This document shows, one piece after another, positions 26,682 through 36,027 of a stretch of 64,000 nucleotides of DNA (positions are counted from its first letter, which is position 1; each line of letters begins with the position of its first letter). The position numbers were made by a program, and so were the translations under genes. Where the stretch lies: positions 5,420,001 to 5,484,000 of the forward strand of contig NZ_CP139247.1 in assembly GCF_034087045.1 (NCBI RefSeq), in the 5' to 3' direction. Origin of the DNA: Chitinophaga sancti. Its GTDB lineage: Bacteria; Bacteroidota; Bacteroidia; Chitinophagales; Chitinophagaceae. Below the pieces are notes generated by a model. The model searched no databases. It was not told the DNA's origin and saw nothing but the letters and a program-made list of their open reading frames with translations.

Positions 26682-27107
26682 CTATTTTTTACTGATGAAT
26701 AAGTTTAAAATTTTCCCGGAGAATGACTGTGCCATAGCCGGACAGCCTTTCTGCATATCGGCGGCGCTGGGCACAAATCGTGTAGCCGTATAATGTAGTG
26801 ACTGACCACACCTGCTGATGATGTCGTTGGCATCGGCCAGCAATGGAGAATAAGTAAATATAGCGATACGTGTTCCGGCATTTACCAATACATGATCTAC
26901 GCCGGGCTGTGCATAGAGCCAGGCCTGTACCTGTTCTCCTTCTTTGGCAGTAAGTGATTGCTGAATGTCCATTCTGGCCATGATTCGTGTATGCGCATCC
27001 GCTGGCTTTGGCCGGGTTACAAGGTAAATATGTACGGCCAGTACGAGTACAAGGCACACGAGTATACCACCCGCCCATGGCAGGATTTTCAGAGCTTTCC
27101 TTATCAT
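26682..27107 (-). CDS. small single-helix membrane protein paired with the globin
   Basis: 141 residues with one N-terminal membrane helix (LPWAGGILVCLVLVLAVHIYL) and a periplasmic part of about 105 residues. I do not recognise a family. The soluble part has DIQQSLTAKEGEQVQAWLYA and PGVDHVLVNAGTRIAIFTYS, a possible alpha/beta heavy-metal-domain-like fold, and two cysteines (SRCGQ and KGCPA). It lies 3 bp upstream of the globin gene, so both are probably co-transcribed and may act together at the envelope. Confidence 0.55.
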   Translation of the reverse strand: MIRKALKILPWAGGILVCLVLVLAVHIYLVTRPKPADAHTRIMARMDIQQSLTAKEGEQVQAWLYAQPGVDHVLVNAGTRIAIFTYSPLLADANDIISRCGQSLHYTATRFVPSAADMQKGCPAMAQSFSGKILNLFISKK

Positions 27108-27138
27108 AAAATAGAGTGTAAATTATAGAGACGAGCTT

Positions 27139-27179
27139 CCGTATCTGACGATGTAGTTTTGCTACATATTCAGATACGG
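27139..27179. repeat. interrupted inverted repeat upstream of the globin operon
   Basis: Outer arms 27139-27148 and 27170-27179 (10 bp) and inner arms 27151-27156 and 27162-27167 (6 bp) could fold into one long hairpin. There is no T-run on either side; it may be a weak terminator of the upstream gene or a regulator site. Confidence 0.4.
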
Positions 27180-27227
27180 GAAATAAATTCAGATGGATTT
27201 AAAAGCTGAAAAATAATTGAAGAGGGG

Positions 27228-27812
27228 TTATTCGGAAGTATATTCTCCTTTCAGTATGCGGTCCAGTTTAAAATATCCCAGGTGCAAATGATCTGGCTTT
27301 GCATCTGGACCAGCAGGAGTTAATTGCAAAGCATATTGCGCCCTGATAGTAACAGGGAGTATTTCTTCTATCAGTGCAAAATCATCGATATCTACACCAT
27401 ACTTGTCATCGATGTGGGATGTAGCACCGGGGAATGTGGTATGCTTGAAAAATGCAGTAGCTTTTGCTTTTCGTAGCGCTTCGTTCTTTTCCTTACCTGT
27501 AGAAAGCAATTTGTAATGGAATTCCTCCATTTCATTCTCTTTGTATCCTCCAAGGTTGATAAAGTACAGTTGTGTACCACCAGCTTCCTTTTCTGCACGG
27601 GGTATCACTTTTACGTGCATATCATCTACAAGCGTCACTTCCCGGAAAGCATCAAGGTGAAGATTCCCTTTTGCTTCAGGCCAGAAGGCTTCCAGCGCAG
27701 GTATGACCTCTTTCAGTGAAGGAGCGATAGTAAAGAATACATCATGTTGTTCTGTGTGTCTGCCTGCAGGCTTACATCCTGCAAGGATCATAAAAAGCTT
27801 TACTTGTTCCAT
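27228..27812 (-). CDS. DUF1543 domain-containing protein
   Basis: 194 residues. The start KLFMILAGCKPAGRHTEQHD and FINLGGYKENEMEEFHY match DUF1543 proteins, which have no known function and are widespread in Bacteroidota and gamma-proteobacteria. No membrane or signal sequence. It overlaps the cobB gene by 13 bp and is the next gene downstream of it, so it is probably co-transcribed with it. Confidence 0.75.
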   Translation of the reverse strand: MEQVKLFMILAGCKPAGRHTEQHDVFFTIAPSLKEVIPALEAFWPEAKGNLHLDAFREVTLVDDMHVKVIPRAEKEAGGTQLYFINLGGYKENEMEEFHYKLLSTGKEKNEALRKAKATAFFKHTTFPGATSHIDDKYGVDIDDFALIEEILPVTIRAQYALQLTPAGPDAKPDHLHLGYFKLDRILKGEYTSE

Positions 27813-29098
27813 AATGATAATAGTATTGCGACGTCTTCGCCCCAGTAAAAATGAATGTAGGAGGCGATCACATTTTGTTGCCTGTAAATAGGTGTCGGTA
27901 CGGCTTTACCACGGGCGTTCTGTACTTCGCCGATGGTGGTAAGATTGGAGGTGGCGTGAGAGTAATGGAATTCGTGCCCTTTCAAAACTGCATCTGAAAT
28001 TTGTACTTTGCGATAACCCAGTGATAAGCGACTATCAACCATGCTGGTCTCAAGGTCAAGTACACCACACATGTGGTGGCGGTTGCCTTCCTGGTCAGTA
28101 ATAACGTTGCCAAGGTACATCATCCCCCCGCATTCTGCCATCACACGTCCGCCTTGTCTGGAATAGTCGCGGATTGCCATACGCATAGCTTCATTCTTCT
28201 CTAAGACGGACAGGTATAATTCAGGATATCCGCCGGCGAGGTATAGTAAATCTGCTTCAGGTAAGGAGCTATCATGCAATGGGCTAAAAAACACAACGTC
28301 TCCCTGTTGCGTTAGCTGGCGAATATTTTCTTCATAGATAAAATTAAAGGCTTCATCTTTGGCAATAGCGATCCTGTATTTTTTTTCAGGAAAGGAATGA
28401 TTAATATTGGATGATGGTTTGTGTGTGTCCGTCAATGCCAATAACCCATCAATATCCACGGACCTACTTATATGAGCAGCTGCCAGCTCTACAATCGCCT
28501 CATAATCATTTTCCCCTGACAATGCCAACCCCAGGTGCCTGGAAGGGATCTTTATCTCTTCGTTCACAGGAATATACCCCAATGGCATAATACCTACATC
28601 ATGGCACGCATCCTTCAGGAACTGATAATGACTCTCTGTGTTGACAAAATTGAAAATAACCCCGGCAATCTTTACATCAGTATTAAAATTCTTCAACCCA
28701 TACAACAACGGCGCCACTGAATACGCCATTGCCTTGGCATTCACCACCAGTATCACAGGTATATCCAGCAACAATGCGATTGCCGCACTGCTCCCCTCCC
28801 ATTTCACGGCTCCGTCATACAACCCCATCACTCCTTCTGTGACCACCACATCTGCATCACTGCTGTAGTGACTATATAGCTCCTGCACATGTGCCTCACT
28901 CATCATAAACGTATCGAGATTGATGCTCTGCCTGCGGGCGGCCCGGGTATGATGGGTTGTATCAATATAATCAGGGCCACATTTAAAAGGCTGTACCTGC
29001 AAGCCCCTGTTATGCAATGCCCGCAACAACCCCAAAGTGAGGGTGGTCTTGCCTGAATGGCTGGATGGTGCTGCGATTAAAAACTGAGGCTTCTTCAT
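27800..29098 (-). CDS. cobB/cbiA: cobyrinate a,c-diamide synthase
   Basis: 432 residues. N-terminal dethiobiotin-synthetase-like ATPase domain with Walker A APSSHSGKTTLTLGLLRAL (about 9-27) and VTEGVMGLYDG, then a class I glutamine amidotransferase-type domain with LAGGYPELY and the nucleophile cysteine in GGRVMAECGGMMYLG. It amidates carboxylates a and c of cobyrinic acid with glutamine and ATP. Divergently transcribed from cobQ over a 47-bp gap; the only cobalamin gene here on the minus strand besides cobW-cobN. Confidence 0.94.
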   Translation of the reverse strand: MKKPQFLIAAPSSHSGKTTLTLGLLRALHNRGLQVQPFKCGPDYIDTTHHTRAARRQSINLDTFMMSEAHVQELYSHYSSDADVVVTEGVMGLYDGAVKWEGSSAAIALLLDIPVILVVNAKAMAYSVAPLLYGLKNFNTDVKIAGVIFNFVNTESHYQFLKDACHDVGIMPLGYIPVNEEIKIPSRHLGLALSGENDYEAIVELAAAHISRSVDIDGLLALTDTHKPSSNINHSFPEKKYRIAIAKDEAFNFIYEENIRQLTQQGDVVFFSPLHDSSLPEADLLYLAGGYPELYLSVLEKNEAMRMAIRDYSRQGGRVMAECGGMMYLGNVITDQEGNRHHMCGVLDLETSMVDSRLSLGYRKVQISDAVLKGHEFHYSHATSNLTTIGEVQNARGKAVPTPIYRQQNVIASYIHFYWGEDVAILLSLWNK

Positions 29099-29145
29099 TT
29101 GGTCAAAGATAGTACATTTGCAAAATTATCTATTCGCCCAACGCT

Positions 29146-30612
29146 ATGCAGCAATTAAAACCCATCATGTTTGTAGGTACCGCTTCAGACGTCGGGAAAA
29201 GTTTTATTAATACCGGTTTCTGCCGCATCTTCAAACAGGATGGTTACCAACCAGCTCCGTTTAAGGCACAGAACATGTCGCTCAACAGCTTTGTTACTCC
29301 CGACGGACTTGAAATAGGCCGTGCTCAGGCAGTGCAGGCGGAAGCCTGTGGGTTGCCCTGTAGTGCCGATATGAATCCTGTATTGCTGAAACCTACGAAT
29401 GACAAGACCTCTCAGGTCGTATTGATGGGTAAACCTGTTGGGAGCCAGTCGGCCTATGATTACTTCATGGGAAATAACAAACAGGAATTGTTGAATGCTG
29501 CCAAAGCTGCCTTTGACAGGTTGCAGGCACAGTACAACCCTGTCGTAATGGAAGGTGCAGGTAGTATCAGTGAACTAAACCTGAAACACAGGGATATTAC
29601 AAACATGCGGATGGCACTGCACGCAAAGGCCGATGTTTACCTCGTAGCAGACATTGACAAAGGCGGCATCTTTGGGAGTGTATATGGCACGATCGCCCTT
29701 TTACCACCTGAAGAAAAAGCATTGCTGAAAGGCATCATCGTCAATAAATTCCGTGGCGACGCCCGTCTCTTTGAAACCGGCAAAACCTTGCTGGAAGAGC
29801 TGTGCGGTGTACCTGTAGTTGGCATCATCCCTTTTCGCAAAGATATCTATGTAGAGGAAGAAGACTCTGTGGCACTGGCCCATAAGCAACAACAGGCAGG
29901 TAGTGGCAAAGTTAATGTAGTAGTAGTTTTACTAAACCGTTTGTCCAACTTCACAGACTTTACCGTACTGGAAAAAGATGAGCGCGTACACCTCTATTAT
30001 AGCAATAACCCGGCTGAAATTGCACAGGCAGACATTGTGATACTACCCGGTAGTAAAAATACCATAGCAGACCTGGTAGACATTAAAAATAATGGTGTGG
30101 CGACCGCCATCACACAGGCATTCAAAGGCGGCAGGACAGTGATTGGTATCTGTGGTGGTTACCAGATGATGGGGCAGAGTGTGGAAGATCCTGCGGGTGT
30201 GGAAGGCACTGTTTCCTTTATGCCCGGGCTGGGGTTGCTGCCGGTTACAACAGTACTTACAGAAGTAAAGACCACGCAGCAATGTACCTTTCAATATAAA
30301 AATAGTGCTGCTACCTGTGAAGGATATGAGATTCATATGGGGATTACCGCCAGCAGCACCCCATTGAATACAATGCTCCATGGCCACGGTGATGGGTATT
30401 TATTGAACGACCGCTGCTGGGGCACGTATGTACATGGCATTTTGGATAACCCTGTAGTCGTGGACGACCTGCTTTCTCCCTTCAGCCTGGAAGCTTCCGC
30501 CCCTTTCGATTACAACAATTATAAACACGAGCAGTACGATAAACTGGCACAACATCTGCGCGAACATGTCGATATTGCCTACATTTACAGTCAATTAAAA
30601 AGTGAACAATGA
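29146..30612 (+). CDS. cobQ/cbiP: cobyric acid synthase
   Basis: 488 residues. N-terminal ATPase domain with FVGTASDVGKSFINTGFCRI and the FKAQNMSLNSFVTPDG motif specific to CobQ, then a triad-type amidotransferase domain with VILPGSKNTIADL and the nucleophile cysteine in GRTVIGICGGYQMMG; catalytic histidine in CWGTYVHGILDN. It adds amides at positions b, d, e and g. Its stop overlaps the start of cobD by 4 bp. Confidence 0.95.
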   Translation: MQQLKPIMFVGTASDVGKSFINTGFCRIFKQDGYQPAPFKAQNMSLNSFVTPDGLEIGRAQAVQAEACGLPCSADMNPVLLKPTNDKTSQVVLMGKPVGSQSAYDYFMGNNKQELLNAAKAAFDRLQAQYNPVVMEGAGSISELNLKHRDITNMRMALHAKADVYLVADIDKGGIFGSVYGTIALLPPEEKALLKGIIVNKFRGDARLFETGKTLLEELCGVPVVGIIPFRKDIYVEEEDSVALAHKQQQAGSGKVNVVVVLLNRLSNFTDFTVLEKDERVHLYYSNNPAEIAQADIVILPGSKNTIADLVDIKNNGVATAITQAFKGGRTVIGICGGYQMMGQSVEDPAGVEGTVSFMPGLGLLPVTTVLTEVKTTQQCTFQYKNSAATCEGYEIHMGITASSTPLNTMLHGHGDGYLLNDRCWGTYVHGILDNPVVVDDLLSPFSLEASAPFDYNNYKHEQYDKLAQHLREHVDIAYIYSQLKSEQ

Positions 30613-31625
30613 TATTAGGTCATGGAGATGACAGGTATCTGTATTCCCGGGAAATTCTTGCTGACTTTAGTTCTAACGTTTATTACAAAGGACTTTCCAT
30701 TGGTTTGGTACAACACCTGAGCACGCAGCTTTTCAGATTAAAAAATTATCCGCAGGCAAACGCACAAAGTTTGCAGGAGGCATTGGCCCAATGGCATGAG
30801 ATTACGCCATCACAGGTCTTAGCCACCAATGGCGCAACAGAAGCTTTTTACCTGGTAGCCCATGCATGGAGAGGCCAGTCGGCTACGGTTGTCATTCCTG
30901 CATTTGCAGAGTATGAAGATGCCTGCAGGGTGAATGATATTTCAGTATCGCATCTTGAATGGTCTTCTCTGCAACAGGATACTATCTTTACGACAGCGCT
31001 GGTATTCTTAGGTAATCCTAATAATCCTACCGGGGCGTTGTTATCAGTTGAATTTCTACAGGCATTGTTGCTAAGCAATACTACAGTGACGTTTGTGATC
31101 GATGAAGCATATGTAGACTTTACCCATGAAAGAAAATCCCTGGTTACCTCACTGCATGACTTACCGAATTTAATTATCATCAAATCACTCACCAAAACTT
31201 ATGCAATACCAGGTTTGAGGCTAGGGTATTTATTAAGTAGCAGGGATACGATTGCTAAAATTACATTCTCCAAAATGCCATGGTCTGTGAATGCACTGGC
31301 CATTGAAGCGGGCTTGTATATCGTGGCGAATAAAGAACAGCTGACATTTAATGCAGTAGATTTATTGCAGGATACGGCTAACTTAATGGCAGCATTGAGT
31401 ATTCATGTGAATGTGATGCCTACCCGGACGAACTTCTTTTTATGTGAGTTAATAAATGGTACTGCTGCTGATTTAAAGGCATATCTGGTAGAGGAACATA
31501 GTTTACTCATCAGGGATGCCAGCAATTTCAAAAGTCTAAGTCCGAAACATTTCAGGGTGGCGACACAGACGCCAGAGAAAAATGCTTTATTGATTAAAGG
31601 CATCAATGCATGGATGGAAAAATAA
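30609..31625 (+). CDS. cobD: threonine-phosphate decarboxylase-like aminotransferase family protein
   Basis: 338 residues of the histidinol-phosphate aminotransferase fold. Features are LATNGATEAFYLVAHAW, FLGNPNNPTGALLS, DEAYVDF and the PLP lysine in KSLTKTYAIPGLRLGYL. In cobalamin loci this family member (CobD of Salmonella, CobC in the Pseudomonas nomenclature) makes aminopropanol phosphate from threonine phosphate for the nucleotide loop. Translationally coupled on both sides (4-bp overlap with cobQ, 16-bp overlap with cbiB). Confidence 0.88.
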   Translation: MILGHGDDRYLYSREILADFSSNVYYKGLSIGLVQHLSTQLFRLKNYPQANAQSLQEALAQWHEITPSQVLATNGATEAFYLVAHAWRGQSATVVIPAFAEYEDACRVNDISVSHLEWSSLQQDTIFTTALVFLGNPNNPTGALLSVEFLQALLLSNTTVTFVIDEAYVDFTHERKSLVTSLHDLPNLIIIKSLTKTYAIPGLRLGYLLSSRDTIAKITFSKMPWSVNALAIEAGLYIVANKEQLTFNAVDLLQDTANLMAALSIHVNVMPTRTNFFLCELINGTAADLKAYLVEEHSLLIRDASNFKSLSPKHFRVATQTPEKNALLIKGINAWMEK

Positions 31626-32539
31626 TATGGATTCCTTTGGTGGTGGGGTATGTGTTAGATTTGCTGCTGGGCGACCCACGGTGGTTGCCCCATCCGGTGC
31701 GGTTATTTGGGAACCTGATCACATTCGGTGAAAAGAAACTCAATAATGGATACAAACGTTTTCTGAAAGGAGCTATATTAACCGTGGTATTGTGCCTCGG
31801 GGTGTATGCTTTCTTCTATTACATGCAGGAAATTCTTCCGCTTTGGGCAAGGTATATTTTCAACAGTATTTTTGTTTTTTACGGTTTGGCCAATAAGAGC
31901 CTTTTACAGGAGGGCGCAGCTGTTTATGATGCTTTATACCATCAGGGGCTGGAAGCGGGCAGAAAACGTCTTTCCTGGATCGTAGGGAGGGATACTTTAA
32001 AGCTGCAGGAGAACCAGGTCCGGATTGCGGTATTGGAGACCTTGTCAGAGAACCTAAGTGATGGGGTAATTGCCCCCCTGCTCTTTTATGCAGTAGGTGG
32101 TGTACCGGCTATGATGCTGTATAAGATGATCAATACCCTGGATTCTATGATTGGATATAAAAGCGAGCGCTATTTATATTTTGGGCGGTTTGCCGCCAGA
32201 CTGGATGATGTGGCAAACTATATCCCCGCGAGGGTGACGGCGTTTTTGATGGTGCTGGTCTCCTTCAGTAAACGGGGATGGCAGTATATATTTAAATTCG
32301 GCCATCAGCACGCCAGTCCAAATTCAGGTTACCCGGAGTCGGCGCTGGCAGGGATTATGAATTGCAGGTTCGGCGGCCCGAATGTGTATCATGGTGTGGT
32401 GGTAGAGAAGCCTTATATCGGTGAGTACCAGCGGGAAATTCAACATGAAGAGTTACGAAAAGTGATGTTTATAAATCACGCAGTAACTTTCGTGGTGGTG
32501 GTACTGATAGTATTATTGCATGCATTGTATTCAAAATAA
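31610..32539 (+). CDS. cbiB: adenosylcobinamide-phosphate synthase
   Basis: 309 residues, polytopic membrane protein. The N-terminal DLLLGDPRWLPHPVRLFGN is the hallmark of CbiB/CobD, followed by ETLSENLSDGVIAPLLFYA, MINTLDSMIGYKSERYLYFG and PNSGYPESALAGIM. It attaches aminopropanol (phosphate) to the f-carboxylate of adenosylcobyric acid. Last gene of the cobQ-cobD-cbiB unit; the cobalamin riboswitch of the next operon follows. Confidence 0.94.
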   Translation: MDGKIIWIPLVVGYVLDLLLGDPRWLPHPVRLFGNLITFGEKKLNNGYKRFLKGAILTVVLCLGVYAFFYYMQEILPLWARYIFNSIFVFYGLANKSLLQEGAAVYDALYHQGLEAGRKRLSWIVGRDTLKLQENQVRIAVLETLSENLSDGVIAPLLFYAVGGVPAMMLYKMINTLDSMIGYKSERYLYFGRFAARLDDVANYIPARVTAFLMVLVSFSKRGWQYIFKFGHQHASPNSGYPESALAGIMNCRFGGPNVYHGVVVEKPYIGEYQREIQHEELRKVMFINHAVTFVVVVLIVLLHALYSK

Positions 32540-32707
32540 TAAATGGGCACACTGAAACCTGTACCAAAGACCAATTTGTTATCCCCCAACAAATCTAACG
32601 CATCCGTTACCTCACTCATCCCTCCACTATTCATATAGTCATACTTCATAGGGTGGGTTTATTGTTCTTAACTTCCGCAAAGTTAATTTTATTTACTACT
32701 TTTACCC

Positions 32708-32890
32708 CGGTTTATGGTTTTTATCTGCCTCCCAGGCTGATAAAATTAAAAGGGAATCCGGTGTAAATCCGGAACAGTTCCCGCTGCTGTAAGTTCCATC
32801 AATCGCTTTTAACATCTGCAAAGCCACTGTTCCAACCGGAACGGGAAGGCGTTAAAAGTGGAACAAGTCAGAAGACCTGCCAAAAACTAT
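32708..32890 (+). ncRNA. cobalamin riboswitch
   Basis: The core is clear: GGGAATCCGGTGTAAATCC at 32752-32770, GAACAGTTCCCGCTGCTGTA at 32772-32791, CCACTGTTCC and GGAACGGGAAGG around 32824-32849, and the B12 box AAGTCAGAAGACCTGCC at 32865-32881. The element lies about 140 bp upstream of the ferredoxin gene and heads the long plus-strand cobalamin operon, so it should shut the operon down when adenosylcobalamin is plentiful. The downstream 32891-33028 stretch probably holds the expression platform. The rest of the 489-bp gap after cbiB has no recognised gene. Confidence 0.94.
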
Positions 32891-33028
32891 AACTACTTAT
32901 CCAATGCTTTCGGGAAAAAAGTACAGGGATGGCAAACAACTTACGCAGTGTTTGCTCCTGCCGCCTTTTCTCCTGTCTGCTTGTTTAATCGTTAACGGGT
33001 AATTAACTGCATTAAATGTTTTAAAGGT

Positions 33029-33388
33029 ATGGCTATTAAAGATCTGACCAGGGTTCAGAAGATGGTTTTTATTTGCAATGGTGGAACCTGTGCTAAAGGC
33101 GGTGCAGACGAAAACACTTTAGCTTTGAGGGCACACCTCACCAAACATGGCATGGATGACGAAATTCATACCATACGCACCAAATGTATGGGGCAATGTA
33201 CCAGCGGACCTATTGTATTCATTCACCCCGAAGGAGCCTGGTATGGTAGCGTAAACCCAGAGGTTGCGCGTGATATTGTAACTCAGCACCTCTTACAAAA
33301 TACTTTACTGAAACCCCAACTCTGCTTTCCGGAAGCAGATGCCATGGAATTACAGCCTGTAAAGTTTAGCACCGCGAAAGCAGAATAA
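33029..33388 (+). CDS. [2Fe-2S] thioredoxin-like ferredoxin of the cobalamin operon
   Basis: 119 residues. Four cysteines in FICNGGTCAKGG and TKCMGQCTSGPIVFIHP give the C-x4-C ... C-x3-C pattern of thioredoxin-fold [2Fe-2S] ferredoxins. First gene after the riboswitch. Homologues are common in cobalamin loci with CbiX or CobN chelatases and are suspected to provide electrons for corrin ring reduction or cobalt reduction; function is inferred. Confidence 0.82.
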   Translation: MAIKDLTRVQKMVFICNGGTCAKGGADENTLALRAHLTKHGMDDEIHTIRTKCMGQCTSGPIVFIHPEGAWYGSVNPEVARDIVTQHLLQNTLLKPQLCFPEADAMELQPVKFSTAKAE

Positions 33389-33480
33389 ACCACTGCATCG
33401 CCATCTACGAAAATGTTGAATCACATCACACCAGGCACGCCCTTTTCATAAAGGAAGTTTGAGCGTATATTTTTAAAATC

Positions 33481-34281
33481 ATGGGAACCAATATTTCAGG
33501 ATTTATCGTATTGGCCGTTCTTGGCCTTCGCCATGGACTGGACCCGGACCACATTACTGTGATCGATGGTTATACTTACCGACTCCACATGAACAAAAGT
33601 ATGTGGAGCAAATGGGTAGGTACCCTCTTTACATTTGGACATGGTATTATGGTCACCGCCATCGCATTGTTCCTTTGTATACTGAAGAACAATTTCAATA
33701 TCCCGCCACTGCTGGATATCGTAGTAGAATGGACTGCCTCGCTGATGTTGTTATTTATGGGTATTTCGAACCTGATCTATTTGAAGAGAGGTCAGGTACA
33801 AATGACCGGTATCCGACAGAAATTAATCCCGGATGCATTCAACAAAAGCCTGAATCCTTTTACTGTAATACTCACAGGCATCATCTTCGGATTCATCTTC
33901 GATACCTCTTCGCAGATTGCAGCCTTTGGCTATGCTGTAGCAGTATCAAACCAATGGATCTACGCGATCCTCGGTGGCGTTGTATTTTCTATAGGATTAA
34001 TCCTTACGGGCACCTGCGATTCCATGCTGCTCAGCAAACTACTCAAGACCTTTGACCAGAAGAAGATCCAGAACCACCGGTTCAAATTGAATGTACTGAT
34101 CACAATCATGTGTTTCGCTATTCCCATCTACAAAATACTCAGTACATGGAATACTTCCCTGGAATTGAGCGACACGCAGAACAATATTGTGGGAATAATT
34201 TTCATAAGTATCATCATTTCATTGTATGCTGATTTATATTTGAGGCACAAATTCAGTAAATCAGGCAATGGAACAGAATGA
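33481..34281 (+). CDS. nickel/cobalt permease, NiCoT-like (first of two)
   Basis: 266 residues with six to eight membrane helices. The signature LRHGLDPDHITVIDGYT near the N-terminus is the HX4DH metal-binding motif of NiCoT permeases (here H-G-L-D-P-D-H); a second family segment is GFIFDTSSQIAAFGYA and GTCDSMLLSKLL. It would bring cobalt into the cell for CbiX or CobN. Under riboswitch control by position. It ends in a 14-bp overlap with the next gene. Confidence 0.86.
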   Translation: MGTNISGFIVLAVLGLRHGLDPDHITVIDGYTYRLHMNKSMWSKWVGTLFTFGHGIMVTAIALFLCILKNNFNIPPLLDIVVEWTASLMLLFMGISNLIYLKRGQVQMTGIRQKLIPDAFNKSLNPFTVILTGIIFGFIFDTSSQIAAFGYAVAVSNQWIYAILGGVVFSIGLILTGTCDSMLLSKLLKTFDQKKIQNHRFKLNVLITIMCFAIPIYKILSTWNTSLELSDTQNNIVGIIFISIIISLYADLYLRHKFSKSGNGTE

Positions 34282-35107
34282 ATATACAAAGAACAGATCC
34301 ATCAGCATCCTGGGCTGTGGCTGGCTCGGCTTACCATTAGCCGAACTTTTTGTTCAGCAGGGATACCAGGTTAAGGGGTCTGTGACCAGTGAAGAAAAGC
34401 TGGAAACGCTGTCTGAAAAAGGGGTACTCCCCTACAAGGTCACCATCACCGACCAGGCCATTGATTGTAATGACCTGCCGGGATTCCTGGATAGCGATAT
34501 CCTGATCATCAATTTTCCCCCCGGTCGCAGGCCGGATATTACCACTTATCACCCTGCCCAGATTGCCTTACTGATTCAGGCAATTGAGCCAAGCCCCGTC
34601 AGGCACGTGCTGTTTATCAGCTCCACCTCCGTATACCCTGACCTGAACAGGGAAATAACGGAAAAAGATAGCGTACCCCCTACCAAAGGTAGCGGACAAG
34701 CCCTGTTGCATGCAGAGAACCTGCTCCTTTCACAAGCGAAATTTACTACTACCATACTTAGACTAGGAGGCTTGATCGGGTACGACCGTATGCCGGCGCG
34801 CTTCCTGGCTGGCAAAAAGGACGTGGAAAACGGGGATGCCCCTATCAATGTGATTCACCAGGATGATTGCCTGGGACTGATCAGTGCGCTCATTGAACAG
34901 GAGGTCTGGGAAGACATTTTCCATGCTGCCGCCGATGAACACCCGACCCGCAAAGTTTATTACACACTGGCAGCTGAAAAAGCAGGACTGGAAGTTCCTA
35001 CCTTTGCCGAAGGCAAGCCGTTGTGTTTTAAGATTATCAATTCTGATAAGATCAAGCGCCGCCTGGGTTATACATTCAAACACCCTAATCCACTGGCATT
35101 ATTATGA
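34268..35107 (+). CDS. NAD(P)-dependent epimerase/dehydratase-like protein (YeeZ type)
   Basis: 279 residues with an N-terminal dinucleotide-binding motif ILGCGWLGLPLAELFVQQG, FISSTSVYPDLNREITE and ILRLGGLIGYDRMPARFLAG, as in extended SDR/YeeZ proteins. The YxxxK tyrosine is not conserved in the usual place. Embedded between the permease and cbiX with 14-bp and 4-bp overlaps, so it is firmly part of the cobalamin operon. No biochemical role in B12 synthesis is known to me for this family; ring reduction or side-chain work is speculation. Confidence 0.75.
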   Translation: MEQNEYTKNRSISILGCGWLGLPLAELFVQQGYQVKGSVTSEEKLETLSEKGVLPYKVTITDQAIDCNDLPGFLDSDILIINFPPGRRPDITTYHPAQIALLIQAIEPSPVRHVLFISSTSVYPDLNREITEKDSVPPTKGSGQALLHAENLLLSQAKFTTTILRLGGLIGYDRMPARFLAGKKDVENGDAPINVIHQDDCLGLISALIEQEVWEDIFHAAADEHPTRKVYYTLAAEKAGLEVPTFAEGKPLCFKIINSDKIKRRLGYTFKHPNPLALL

Positions 35108-36024
35108 AAGGGATATTAATATGCGGACATGGCAGCAGGGACCCGGAAGGAGTACGGGGATTTAAAGAGCTGGTCGCGTTGCTCAAAGAGAAGTACCCGG
35201 ACTATATAGTCGATTATGGCTTTCTGGAATTTTCACATCCCGTGTATGCAGCGGCGGTAGAACGCATGTATCTGGCGGGAGTGCGTGAAATTCTGGCGAT
35301 TCCTGCAATTCTCTTTGCCGGCGCGCATGCCAAGAACGATATTCCTTATGAGATGAATACCCTGCAAAGCCAGTATGAAGGATTGACGATACGACTGGGC
35401 AGGCACATAGGTATTACACCATCTATTTTAAAACTCGCACAGAAACTTATACGGGAAGCAGGTGGTACAGGAGATCTTTCTGATACCTGTCTGCTGGTAG
35501 TTGGCAGAGGAACTTCCGATCCTGATGCCAATGCTGATGTGGCGAAGATGACCCGGATGCTGTGGGAAGGAATGGGATTTGGCTTTGCAACAACAGCCTA
35601 TATCGGGGTGACAAAACCTTTGCTGCAGGAGGCCTTACCACTGGTGAATCTCCTGCCCTATAAGCGGATCATTGCAGTGCCGGTATTTTTGTTTACAGGC
35701 GTGTTATTGAAAAAGATATATACGCAACTGGACGAATACAAGGCTCAGACTGATAAAACAATACTATACACTTCAGGTTTCGAATGTGATGACCTATTGT
35801 TAGACACGATCGATGAACGGATCAGGGAGGTGGAGGTTGGAAGACCGGAGATGAATTGCCAGCTTTGTAAGTATAGAACTCAGATAATTGGATTTGAGGA
35901 GGAAGTGGGCAAAGAGCAGGTGGGACACCATTTGGCAGTGAAAGGGATATTGTTTGAAGAAGATGAGAAGATTGAATCGGGGAATAAGGTGATCAGTAAA
36001 TTTAAAAAGATATTGGGGATCTGA
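35104..36024 (+). CDS. cbiX: sirohydrochlorin cobaltochelatase CbiX, long form with CxxC motif
   Basis: 306 residues with two CbiX half-domains. The metal-site histidines lie in LICGHGSRDPEG (N-terminal) and LFAGAHAKNDIPYEM. The C-terminal MNCQLC is the M-x-C-x-x-C pattern described for the Fe-S cluster of the Bacillus CbiX, but the His-rich tail of that protein is missing. It inserts cobalt early, into sirohydrochlorin, the first committed step of the anaerobic pathway. Starts in an ATGA overlap with the epimerase gene and ends 3 bp before cbiL. Confidence 0.9.
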   Translation: MKGILICGHGSRDPEGVRGFKELVALLKEKYPDYIVDYGFLEFSHPVYAAAVERMYLAGVREILAIPAILFAGAHAKNDIPYEMNTLQSQYEGLTIRLGRHIGITPSILKLAQKLIREAGGTGDLSDTCLLVVGRGTSDPDANADVAKMTRMLWEGMGFGFATTAYIGVTKPLLQEALPLVNLLPYKRIIAVPVFLFTGVLLKKIYTQLDEYKAQTDKTILYTSGFECDDLLLDTIDERIREVEVGRPEMNCQLCKYRTQIIGFEEEVGKEQVGHHLAVKGILFEEDEKIESGNKVISKFKKILGI

Positions 36025-36027
36025 GTT

